64,000 bases of DNA from Echinostoma caproni (Eukaryota; Platyhelminthes; Trematoda; Plagiorchiida; Echinostomatidae), in NCBI GenBank assembly GCA_900618425.1, contig UZAN01039373.1, forward strand, positions 245,413 through 309,412, read 5' to 3'. The translations under genes and the position numbers were made by a program. Each line of letters opens with the position of its first letter. The first letter of the stretch is position 1. Shown here piece after piece: positions 33,201-42,604 of this stretch. The notes below the pieces were generated by a model, which ran no database searches, was not told the origin of the DNA, and saw only the letters and a program-made list of their open reading frames with translations.

Positions 33201-33918
33201 GTAAAATGAAGCTCAGATCCGCATGGTTTAGTTATACAGAACAGTGTAAAAAGGATTGATATTTTTCATATTCTAATGCGGATTGTTTTTCTTTATATTT
33301 CCGACCTCAGTCGCAACACTCCGCATGTGATAAGTGTTTACTTTTTTGAAAAGGGATTATTCATTTCTCGATTACGTCAGTCGTTTTTAATTCTCTTCTT
33401 CCGAAGGAAACATGGCATGCAAATCGTCTGATTTTTCCATCAAGATTCTTGAGCAAACATTACTCTCAAATATTTTTAGAATGTTCTTCAAACGTAACAG
33501 TTACAATTCAAGGGTAGAAGCAACCAGGAAAAATCGATTGCAACCTCCTCGTCTTCCCGATAAAGCGACTTTAACCGGTTCCCAAATATGATGCTCCACG
33601 TGCATGTTTCACAGACTGTGTTCCGTTTATTACGCTGCAACTCCACACTATACCCCATGACCTAATGAGACTTGCGGTCTGCTTTGTCTTGAAAGTTTAG
33701 GTTGCGTCCATCGGGATCCGTTTAACACCATGACTATCGAACTGTTATTCTGATATAGCAAATATTCCGTAGTTTCATGATTATTTTGGTGGATTAGACT
33801 GCATTATGCCTTTAGGCATAACTAAGTTCGAAAAGCTCACCAATAATGGTAGTCTAATAACTAAATGGTTACACTCTGACAAAATGTGATGTTTTTTTAT
33901 TAAATTCATTCAATTTAG

Positions 33919-34153
33919 CTGCGCATCTAACGACCATTTGTCGAGGAGTCCGCAAGTATACCAAAGTGCATTTACGGAATTGGATTTGAACGATAAGTTC
34001 CTTATTGTTCAACACATTTTAATATCTCCTGCTTCGGAGAAACTCGAACTGATAACGATTGAAATGTTGTGGATTTCAGTTTTATCCGGGTTTGCTAACC
34101 TCACTGCACTTGAATCTAAAGTAACAAGCGTGAGCTATCGCTTTCGTCATAAG
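33919..34153 (+). CDS. Candidate 235-base exon
   Basis: A long pyrimidine-rich acceptor (TTTTTTATTAAATTC...TTTAG ending 33918) precedes it and a donor CATAAG/GTATATG follows at 34154. The frame reads CASNDHLSRSPQVYQ, FTELDLNDKFLIVQHIL, then LWISVLSGFANLTALESKV and SVSYRFRHK, phase 0 at the donor. Alternating hydrophobic segments and the lack of stops across the whole predicted exon favour coding. No family was recognised. Confidence 0.4.
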
Positions 34154-34159
34154 GTATAT

Positions 34160-35563
34160 GTTTTCGCATTCAGTAATTGAGATAGACAGTCAGTTACTGT
34201 GTTAATCGGCCAAGGATGTTGACCTTCGGTTGAATGGCAGCCCAGTTTAGACAAAACACGAAATACGGTGAACAATTCCACATATGCAGCATCTCCATTT
34301 TTTCTAGACGCGATGGATTGCAGCAATACATATATTTTTATCAGGTGAACTCATTGTGGCTCTCAGAAAAATCTGACTACAAATAACCTTGACGAATCCA
34401 CGGGAAGGTGGACTGTTCTCGTACAATTGGATTAAATGTGTGTAATTTATATTTCGCATGCTACATTTAACCTCTGTCGAGGTTAGCTAAAGTAGAACTT
34501 TGTCAGTTACAACGTGCAACTGGGTGGTACTTCAAGTGTACCATGCATCGTACTTTATGATATATTATTATTCCACTCACTCAGTAATGAGAACAATCAG
34601 GTGAAAGTTATGTTTGGTGTTAGGTTGAAAGAAGTGCATAAAAAAAATATTATAAATACATTTTAGAAACCATCTAAGAGTCAAAAGAGTTTAACAATCT
34701 TCATCGACCAGGAAGCAGGTCATATTGCATAGTTATTCGATCGATATGGTTTTACACGAACGCTCAAAACCTGTGTTGAACGGAAACAGCGGAATAAGTT
34801 TGTTGTTGTTGACGCTTGTTACTGTACTTGTACGAAGAGCAAAAATTGATAAGTGACAGGTGATAAGATTTAGGTGGTACCAAATTCTAAACAAATTACT
34901 CTAATTGCTCGAACGGAGCGAGAAGAGCACACTTTCCGTCTTCCCAATAATCAGAACAGTTAGGTTAGAGAAAATGATTCCATTGATAAACAGACGTCTC
35001 GTTGTTTGTTGTATTCTCAAAATATCTTATTCTTCGAATCATAAAGGATAAAAACAGTAAGAAAACGGATTACTTGATGTGCCTTAGTTGTCGTGATCAG
35101 GTTACCTGCCGTGAATTATAAAATTTAAGAAAACAATGAATGTTGGTAGCCCGCCAAATGTGGTAATCCATTTTGCGAACTACGCGAGTTGATTAATAAG
35201 CACCTTCATGATTAGACGAAAATGGGTGGATCACGCCTTCCTCAGAGTCGTCGTAGCTAAAATGGAAAATGGTGCTCAAACAGACAACATATTGACTGCG
35301 AGTGCAAAGGATTCACTTCCGGACTCATTCTGCAGCATCTAAATAATAATAACGGGCAAACCCGAGTTTATAAAAAGCCTGTGACCAAGCGGTTTCTGAG
35401 CTTTGTTTTGCTAGTTTTTTGTTCAATACCGGTTGATCACTTGAATAAAAAAAAACAATTATGACAAGCTTCTTTCTGGAATTCGGGTCCTTTTACGAGA
35501 GCCACTTTGCGTTTTGTTTGCTTTTTTCTTTTTCATTTTACTTCGTTTTATTGGATACACAAA
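34160..35563. other. Presumed intron or intergenic sequence
   Basis: AT-rich, with no recognised gene or repeat. It may be intronic if the flanking candidate exons belong together. Confidence 0.3.
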
Positions 35564-36519
35564 GCTACAATTTTTATGAAGGGGAAAACGGTCAATCAGA
35601 GGGCTGACACTCAACACACAAACGAGGAGAGTCGTCTTTCACAGCACCGTAGATACCAACGAAAGCCAAACAAACCTATTATATGTGAGGACCGTTTGGA
35701 TGATATTTGGGTAGATAATTCGGCTCACATAACAGACAACAAATGGGTAATGTAATGTGGCGAATTGGCTACACGTGCAACATATAAGATACAAAGATTG
35801 TAAAAATCTGTATTGAAACTTCCCTAATGACGTTTTACACCAGCCAGGTGGTGGAACGATATCGTCTGACAGGCTCTGACAAAACACTGATGCGAATAAT
35901 CATTCCGTGCTGATCAGTTGACAACGAAATAAAGTGTCATTCAGCATACATTCTTGACCACCCAAAAGTTGATCGATACAAAACCTCTATCGTCAGACAA
36001 ATAAACAAAAAAGCTGGATTAAAATAACCTCACTAATGCGGCTCACTGTTGAATGTGAAATAAAAAGGGGATTGAATTGAAAACTATTACGATCGGTAAT
36101 CTGAACACTACTCGTGTATGGTTCTACTAATAATAATTGAGTACACGGTTATCAAATAGTCAGATGATTTGCAGCAAAACCCTGTTACTTTATCATGTAC
36201 TTGTGCGGCAAACGGAGCACTTGATGATGATGAAGGATGGCTTTTGACCAAAACAATCTCAGCGGTTGTAATAGACGTGCAGGGAGATTATAATCTTAAT
36301 CCGAGCGGTAGATTCATGGCCCTTGTGCAACCAAATAGACAGAGAAACAAACACATGATGAAGTATGCTGGGAATCTATTAACAAATGCTCTTTATGCAA
36401 AACACGATTCAGATATGGCGGAAAGGAATAGGGTTAAAGAACAGTTGAATACGACCCGACGACGCACAAATGTAGAATTGGCATTGAAATTTCAATTTAC
36501 AAATCACTATCTGGTGTAA
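35564..36519 (+). CDS. Candidate gene end: two phase-compatible exons
   Basis: Exon one, about 35564-35746, follows a pyrimidine-rich tract and reads MKGKTVNQRADTQHT to WVDNSAHITDNKW, ending at donor TGG/GTAATG. Exon two begins after GATGATTTGCAG (ends 36174) with QNPVTLSCTC and runs to a TAA at 36517-36519. Both boundaries are phase 0, so a 428-base intron joins them in frame. Exon two contains DDDEGW, ISAVVIDVQGDYN and a basic KHDSDMAERNRVKEQL stretch. An AATAAA near 36.69 kb could serve for polyadenylation. The product was not recognised. The exon at 33919-34153 may belong to the same gene. Confidence 0.4.
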
Positions 36520-36684
36520 TGGTAGCTTGCAGCTCTTTATACTTGAGACAAACCCGACACCCATCTCCAATAATGCGCACCTAAGGATGAAGCTTTTGTT
36601 GTGAGGTAATCGGGACGGCGAAAATTGAGCTGGTCCATATCGCTGTCCGCACAGATCACATTACCATATGAATGTGCAGCCAAA

Positions 36685-36692
36685 AATAAAAA
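36685..36692 (+). promoter_or_regulatory. Possible polyadenylation signal
   Basis: AATAAA within AAAAATAAAAATG, about 165 bases after the stop of the candidate gene at 35.6-36.5 kb. Such hexamers are frequent by chance in AT-rich DNA. Confidence 0.2.
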
Positions 36693-36699
36693 TGCTTTT

Positions 36700-37559
36700 T
36701 CACTGTATACATTTCCGAATTGTCTTTTTCGTCCACAATTTTCTTTGAATACTTTGTAGTTTGATTCACATGTTCACTTCACTGATCAGTTGATTAGTGT
36801 TAAATCTAATGTGTATTTGAACTATCCATTTTGATGTGAAATTATTCTGGCAAACTGTGTGCAATGAATGATATCACATATTTCGTTATTAATGATTAAC
36901 TATTGCTCAATACCTCGAGTTTTAAAGAGAAAAAATATGCCCACTGCTAGTTTTTGTAGGGTGCGTTGCCCAATAGTGATACCATCTCAGCTTATTTTTG
37001 TCCGTATAGATTATCTATATAAGTATATAGTAAAGTAGACACGACCATTTAACGGTTGCCAATCAAATCACGTAGAAACCTTGGGCGGTAATAGCGGAGA
37101 CAGGATATAATAGGGATAGACGATTGGGGCTAATGATGGTCTCTATACCCCAAAAATTGCCATCTATTATGTTCCCACTTATTTGATGAAATTTCTGTTT
37201 TCCTTGTTTTTTGGGTATCTTTGGGAAACTGATGTAATAAAATGTAGATATGGTTATTGCAGAGCTCACCCCCTCCAATGTGATGTCATGGAAACTGTTC
37301 GTTCTTTGATAAAATAATAAAATGCGTAGATTGAATATGAAGTTAGGTTTTAACCACGCATCATCATTCAGTATATCCCTGTGGAGTGTTTCAAGTAGAT
37401 CGCTTTCTTAAAGAAAACAAGAAGAACATTTAATAATTACTTACTTCTTCATTAGGCAATCGCAAAGGTCTATTTCACAGCCGAGAGCAAGTTTCCTTTC
37501 AAAGTTCTGGGGATATTACATGAAACCTCTTGGATCAGATGTGCAGCGTGTAGCTAGCG
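36700..37559. other. No gene recognised
   Basis: AT-rich sequence. Nothing specific was recognised. Confidence 0.4.
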
Positions 37560-37800
37560 GAATCTTTCCACATCCAGACATTTATTCCTTGTTGGGATCA
37601 TTTTTGAATATCTTCTCTGTATCCTGGATACAAGTGCTAGCTGGGACGCACTGGACAGCTGTCTCGACTTGATTGGGTCTCATCAGCAGTGCAAACCCAA
37701 ATGGGAATCCAACCCGGGACAATGGTCATTTGTGTGGTTATATACCGAAAGCAACGGGATTATTGCAAGTCTATAGCCTCAAAAACAACTGTTATCTTTC
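37560..37800 (-). repeat. Hammerhead SINE (second sub-type)
   Basis: On the minus strand a box B-like GGGTTGGATTCCC (near 37.71 kb) precedes a 45-base hammerhead-like segment at 37692-37648. A tail, CCCAGCTAGCACTTG and onwards, follows. Layout and ribozyme length equal those of the 5.5-5.9 kb pair, but the ribozyme sequence outside the core differs, suggesting another subfamily. Box A is not clear. Confidence 0.6.
37648..37692 (-). ncRNA. Hammerhead ribozyme-like motif, best preserved first core
   Basis: Minus strand: stem I GCACTG pairs exactly with CAGTGC. The first core CTGATGA is perfect. Stem II GAC...GTC encloses CCAATCAA. The second core is GAGAC in place of GAAAC. Stem III is AGCT-like (ACAGCTGTC) and ends in the cleavage triplet GTC. 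Only one core base departs from the hammerhead consensus, although that base is normally invariant. Confidence 0.75.
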
Positions 37801-37944
37801 TGCAATTATGATGTGCAACTTAAGTTTGAATCTTTCATCAAAAGAACGGTGGGGTGATGGGGTTCCCGTTTTTTAACTTGTTTGCTGGTGTTTTCGCATC
37901 TTAAAATATAAAACAGTCCGCTTGGGACACATGTCGAATACTGC

Positions 37945-38305
37945 GTGCTGTACACACGTTGTGTACATGACATTTTCTGCATGGTTGATTCTACTACAGT
38001 GTCAGCACTTTCTATTATATATTATATAAAGTTACCAATAGACAACTTCAAGTCTGCACATAGTTATTTGAAATTCACGCTTGAAAACAAACGAAATGAT
38101 AAGCTATCATATTCGGAAATGTCCCTCATTCGTCGTGAAGACGACTCGATCAGGTGGTCAGAACAAAGGGAAGGGCATGAACAGAGCGATACAGCCGTTT
38201 CCCTAGCTTTGTACCACTCAATTCGAGGAGGATTCTCATATTCTGTTTCTTTTGTTGTGTTCGGACTAGACGTACGAATGGCACGAGCGGCTCTTGCTTA
38301 ACCCC
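37945..38305 (+). mobile_element. Penelope-like element RT fragment with motif C
   Basis: Reads YTRCVHDIFCMVDSTT (motif C, Y.DDIF in the family), then SAHSYLKFTLENKRNDKLS, MSLIRREDDSI and, after a frameshift near 38.16 kb, TERYSRFPSFVPLNSRR in another frame. This is the order of Penelope RT from motif C to the VYRK/TW/SFVPL region. The first catalytic Asp is His (YTRCVHDIF), so the fragment is inactive. Its 5' and 3' ends are missing. Confidence 0.75.
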
Positions 38306-38760
38306 TCACGATAACGCGGAGAGAGTACACAGCTTGAGACAACATACAGTGTGTATTCCTTCATGAGATGTCGATATGAATATATGTTGAGTAAATCGTT
38401 CATACGAGAACGGCGCAGTGACACGCCAATCAGATTGCGTCGTTGACATATCGATTGATCGATCGGACAAACATTGGCCGACACGTTCTGTGGTCATCCA
38501 ATCAGGTTCAGCCTGCCTGGAGCGTTGCAAGCGTGCGTGTGGTCTAACTCGGAGGTGTGCGCGATCGGACGGGTTGCTTAAGCTCCGTCCTAACATCCTT
38601 CACAGAGCTTTAAGATCATGCAAGGAGGACGTGCTAAAAACGTTGAACGCCTCCTTAAAAACAACTGATCGCTCCAAGCGACACACAATACAACCAAATT
38701 GCAACTACCACCGGCTCTGATTGTGTCATGCAGTCTATGTCCCGTTTTAAGTCAGCGGAG
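38306..38760. other. GC-richer patch of unknown nature
   Basis: Noticeably more GC- and CpG-rich than its neighbours, with long open frames on both strands (38418-38720 plus, about 100 codons; 38306-38596 minus, 96 codons). Peptides such as SACLERCKRACGLTRRCA (cysteine/arginine-rich) match nothing I recognise. It sits between the Penelope fragment and the gypsy element and is likely part of a mobile element. Confidence 0.3.
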
Positions 38761-38854
38761 TTGAAAACCACATTTGAAGAAAGTTGAACTATTGGCCCTA
38801 TTAATTATTTTCAAAACTCGGTTCTTCAGGAAGTATTCTCGATATATTTTTAAG

Positions 38855-39019
38855 TGCACCGGACACGAATCACATTCGGGTAGGGAATCACAGGCGTTTA
38901 TATATAAGCCTGAACTATTCAGATTGTTCCGTATGCAAAATTAAAGTCTTATACGGACCAGCCATAAAAACAATTGATGCAGTAAAACAAATGATCAGTT
39001 CAAACAACACTTTCCAACA
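38855..39019 (-). repeat. 3' LTR of the gypsy element
   Basis: Starts TGCACCGGACA on the plus strand, shares ATCACAGG.GTTT.TATATAA, TCAGATTGTT, TGCAAAATTAAAGTCTTA and ATTGATGCAGT with the copy at 42447-42604, and ends TTTCCAACA. On the minus strand this gives TG...CA termini. It carries a TATATAA stretch. Confidence 0.8.
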
Positions 39020-39272
39020 TATCCTTCTGTTTTTGAAAGATTTTTTATTATGATCCTGATTGGTGTATCCGTCGACTTCGTGTTCGGGATAAAGATTCAG
39101 CTCTCATACCCGTCGTTGATATTTCTCGCTGCGATTCTTGTACACTGATTTCAACATCTTCCTGAACGTTATTTGGATCTTTTCTTTTTTCGTCTTTGTC
39201 GCCATTCTCTTCCCTTTTCCTCAAATGTACTCTATTTCTCCGTATTACCCGTTTACCATAAAGTACTAGGTA

Positions 39273-40200
39273 CTATTTTGTGTTGCTGGCGATATCACTT
39301 CTCCCTTCACCCACACCTTCACCGTTGATCCAGTGGTTGTACCCAAATCGTGTCTCCTGATCTGAGTGAGCACAGAAGTTTATTGCCGCAGCCGTGATAT
39401 CTATTCTGTAGCGCAATGCGTTTCCCAGGCCTTGATTATTGATGGCGCAGTTTATAGCTGTAGTAACTGGACTCAAATGGGTAGAACCGTGCGCATGCTT
39501 CTGCCAAAAAAATATTGGCTCGGATGGTGCGCATGTTGGCCGACGGTATGCTCCGTAACTCGAGCAGAGCCATTAGTAAGTCGCTACCGTTCGCGCCGCA
39601 TCTTGTATAAGCTTCTTTGCCTGTTTCACTGCGCTTTCTGCTTTGCCATTGAGCTGACTATGATATGGGTTAGTAAAGTGGTGCTCAAAGTACCACCTTT
39701 CACGGAACTTCTAGAATTCGGTACTACAAAATTGGGGGGAGTACCATCGGAAATCACCTGAACTGGTATCCCGTGTCGTGCAAACTGAACGCCCAGTTTG
39801 TCAACGATGTACTGGATTGCAGTAAATCAACTTCGAAAATTCACTGTAGTAATCAATAGATATCAAGTAGTTATCTTTTCCGTGATAAAAAAATATCCAG
39901 CGCTATCATCTGCCATGGTCCATCTGACATTGTACGCATATTCATCGGTTCCTTCGTTTGCCGTTGACCAAAGTTCCTGAAAAGTTCGCATTTAGTAATC
40001 AACTGTTTCATCTGTTCTGACATACCCGGCCAATAATATCTCCCTGGCGCCACTGATGCATCCGTTGGAACCGGCTTAAGAGCAATGTATCAAACTCATT
40101 ACGTTTTATTGAATAGCTTTTGGCAAGACCAACGTTTCTCCACGTAAAATCAATTCATCTTGAACGGCTAGTTCATCTCGGAATTCGAAGTAGGGCAACA
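39273..40200 (-). pseudogene. Gypsy integrase, broken
   Basis: Minus-strand pieces include APGRYYWPGMSEQMKQLI and CELFRNFGQRQTKEPM (from the HHCC zinc-binding region; W.GM...I..+V..C..C...), PWQMIALDIF near 39.89 kb (core catalytic Asp context), the HGIP...SD stretch near 39.76 kb and PYHSQLNGKAESAVKQAKK near 39.65 kb (the N-G-..E catalytic Glu region). Frames change several times, so no working enzyme is encoded. Confidence 0.8.
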
Positions 40201-40244
40201 GGTCCATCGGAAGGGCTTTTTGTTTTCTGTCCAACCACGAGTGA

Positions 40245-40799
40245 TTACGTCTTGAGTTTTTGCATGCTCGGATCGTCAGTATTTGCAGTTTGTATGTGAG
40301 ACATCTCGAACTGCGTCACCGGCAATGCAGCATTCACGGATTCCAGTTTTTGTTCCTTCCCTGTGTCGGGCAGTGTGGCTCGCGACAAGGTGTCAGCCAC
40401 AAACATGTGTTTACCTTGTTCGTAATGCAGTTCATAATTGCATTTCTTGAGACGTATTAGCATTGGTTGTAACCTCCTTCGTGCTCTGTGGAGTGGTTTA
40501 TCCACAATCATGATCAGTGGTTTGTGATCCGAGTACATATGCGTAAATCGACCAAATGTGTAATCACTGAACTTCTCCGGAGCATACACAATTGCTAACA
40601 TTTGTTTCTTTATCTGGGAGTAACTTTGATCACAGGCCATTAGTGTCCTAATCCGGTAATCCAAAAGACGCACATTTAGAATGAGCACGACATCTACCGC
40701 TTGGAGGATTCGTTTCTGAAAATCTTTACTTGATACTTTCAAACCGAACGGCAGTCTTTTCCAACGATATCGCTCGAGTGGCGAGCCAAAAATGGGCAA
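40245..40799 (-). pseudogene. Gypsy RT-RNase H with the catalytic YxDD deleted
   Basis: Minus-strand frame of 184 codons. It opens with FGSPLERYRWKRLPFGLKVS and FQKRILQAVD, the RT block just before motif C, then jumps straight to RNase H sequence: QSYSQIKKQMLAIVYAPEKF, DHKPLIMIV, RRLQPMLIRL, YELHYEQGKHMFVADTLSR. The segment that should carry YxDD, the RT thumb and the first part of RNase H is absent, so a deletion joined the two. The tether (NYEL.Y..GK...ADTLSR) is well kept. Confidence 0.85.
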
Positions 40800-41226
40800 G
40801 TAGCTAAGTCTATCATCCAGCTCTTAGTATCAAAACGCAGAGGTTAAATTGACCTTCGTGAATCATATAGCATTAGCTAATTCCGGTAGTATATCATCAA
40901 AAATGGGTAGGGTGAAGCGCTCCCGTCTTATGCCTTGTTTAGTGGTTTCGGATCGATACATATCCTCAATTCCCCAGAATTTTTCGTCACCAGCACAACC
41001 TGACTTACCTCGTCTGTTGGTTAACCGACTTCCTTCAAAACGCCCTTTGCGATGAGGTCATTCACTTCACGCGAAAATTCCTCTCGAACAGCAAGTGGGA
41101 TCCGCTGCATTGGTAAAACAACGGGCTAGGTTGCGTCGTTTATATGAAGTGTCACAGTTCCTGGCAACTTTCCTAATTCTCCACCAAAAACAGAGGCTTC
41201 CTTTTTCAGGTAGTATTCGGTGTCCT
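40800..41226 (-). pseudogene. Gypsy RT, N-terminal blocks, broken
   Basis: Read in several minus-strand frames. KGVLKEVG with PTDEVSQVVLVTKNSGELRIC.DPKPLN comes first, giving the early RT block (V.K.G.LR.C.D...LN), near 40.93-41.05 kb. Stops and frameshifts are frequent. The family's motif A region (D...AFW) is only partly recognisable near 40.82-40.85 kb. Confidence 0.65.
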
Positions 41227-41778
41227 TCAAAACGTGATAAATAAATAGGTAAACGATACCAAATCAAATTGCTCGATGGACTCGTAACCCAGGATCGGAA
41301 CATAACCCGGCTCCACCACGACTAAACTCACAGCAGAAGAGACTCCGTTTCTAGGATTCTTCATTGTAATAGGGGTTTCTCCTTTCGGCTCCACGTTTTC
41401 ACCGTTCCACATAACCAATCTCGTCTGGGTAAGGTTCAATGTGGTATCGGGTAGGCAATTTGTCGGTATTATGTTAACAGACACACCAGAATCTAGTTGG
41501 AATGTTACTTTTTCTCCATTCAAAAGCAATTTAGCGAATATACATTTCTGTTTACCTGGTAGTTTTACACCATTGACACGATCAGCTGCTGGAACCTGAG
41601 GTTTTGAAGTTGATTTCTTGTTCATAAAAAACGTTCCTGCAAAATGATTACGCTTTTTGCAGTTATCACACATTTTTCCCAGAGCAGAGCAGTTGTTTCT
41701 TCCCATCCGTCGTGTGCGGCTACAGAAACGGCAAGCAGCTGTTGGATGTTTTCGATTTTCAGTGGTGATTTTGCACAA
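41227..41778 (-). pseudogene. Gypsy nucleocapsid zinc knuckle and aspartic protease
   Basis: The first third holds cysteine-rich knuckle remnants (CRFCSRTRRMGRNNC and CDNCKKRNHFAGTF). An aspartic protease region follows: FQLDSGVSVNIIP (active-site DSG, with DSGA changed to DSGV), then PILGYESIEQFDLVS (the LLG-type flap-end and its context). Gag and pol frames are adjacent. The second knuckle's last cysteine is missing from the usual place. Confidence 0.8.
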
Positions 41779-41781
41779 TCC

Positions 41782-42111
41782 TTAATCCTCTGTTGTGGTA
41801 AGCGTCTCCATATGCTTCTCTGCTGCCTCTTTACTCCGACGTATGTCAATGCATCTTTTTAATTTCAGCTTTGGAATTTTTAGGAGGAGCTTCGCTATAG
41901 CAGAATCCCGTAGACCAAAAACATTTCGGTCCCTTATTAGGCTCTTTTCCAGAGAGACACAGAAATTGCACAAACGAACCAGTAGTTTTAGGGATAGAAC
42001 GAATTCGTTGAGGGACTCACCATGCCACTGTTTCCTCTGGTTGAAAATGTATCCTTCATAAGTCTCTTTGGAATCGCCAAGACGGTACTGCTCCATTCTC
42101 GCCATTACCAC
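41782..42111 (-). pseudogene. Gypsy gag, C-terminal part
   Basis: Minus-strand frame with MARMEQYRLGDSKETYEG, FNQRKQWHGESLNEFVLSLK (the W..ES..EF..RL.. pattern of retrotransposon gag), NFCVSLEKSLIRDRNVFGL (a DR.V.G.RD-type step) and a C-terminal helix-rich stretch. This is the typical capsid C-terminal region of gypsy gag. Confidence 0.75.
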
Positions 42112-42132
42112 CTACCACCTACCACCTACCAA
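42107..42132. repeat. Tandem heptamer inside gag
   Basis: TACCACC occurs three times in a row followed by a partial copy. Seven-base units change the reading frame, and the gag frame is interrupted exactly here. Confidence 0.8.
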
Positions 42133-42451
42133 TCTGCTGGGTCCTGTACGTGAATCCATTTATACCACGCAGAGCAGCCGGACCGATCGAGTGACGGAAC
42201 AAAGCTAATTGTACGGGACTGGATTTGCTGTCCATCTCTGTCAGTCTACGAATGTCTGCATACTGTGTTCCGCATAGTCTCCAATTGTCAGCCAATCGCC
42301 CCGTCTCCTCCATAGCCAGGTACGCAGGCGGTTGGATCTGCAGTCGACTATTAAGTCTCTCCAACATTGGGGATTTCACATCAGTTTCCGCTGCCACCAT
42401 GTCAAAAGCCGGTTCCTCGTGAACTGCTTTCGAATTAATTTTTAAGTGCAC
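42119..42451 (-). pseudogene. Gypsy gag, N-terminal part
   Basis: Minus-strand frame with MVAAETDVKSPMLERLNSRL near its start, then FRHSIGPAALRGINGFTY. It resembles the N-terminal half of gypsy gag in layout and is adjacent to the 5' LTR. It ends at a stop inside a tandem heptamer (42109-42132) and the gag frame changes there. Confidence 0.6.
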
Positions 42452-42604
42452 CGGACATGGATCACACTTGGAAAGGGAATCACAGGTGTTTCTATATAAA
42501 CCTGAGCCAATCAGATTGTTCAGTTTGCAAAATTAAAGTCTTAATCATAAAAACACAATTGATGCAGTGAAACAAACGGTCAATTGAAACAAGAATTTCC
42601 ACCA
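42447..42604 (-). repeat. 5' LTR of the gypsy element
   Basis: Direct repeat partner of 38855-39019, about four in five aligned bases the same by eye, with one indel of roughly ten bases. Gag begins about 60 bases inside it on the minus strand. The sequence ATTTTTAAG next to TGCACC is shared by both copies, so the boundary could lie a few bases further out. Confidence 0.8.

Larger units (their letters stand above)
38855..42604 (-). mobile_element. Ty3/gypsy-type LTR retrotransposon, degenerate, internally deleted
   Basis: Two direct repeats of about 160 bases flank a minus-strand coding region with gag, CCHC-type knuckle, aspartic protease, RT, RNase H and integrase in the Ty3/gypsy order. 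Total length is about 3.75 kb, shorter than a typical intact element, because RT is truncated. LTR ends read TG...CA on the minus strand. All reading frames are broken by stops or frameshifts, and the two LTRs differ by many substitutions and small indels, so the insertion is old. No target-site duplication was seen. It may belong to one of the gypsy lineages known from flukes (for example CsRn1 or Boudicca types), but that needs a tree. Confidence 0.85.
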
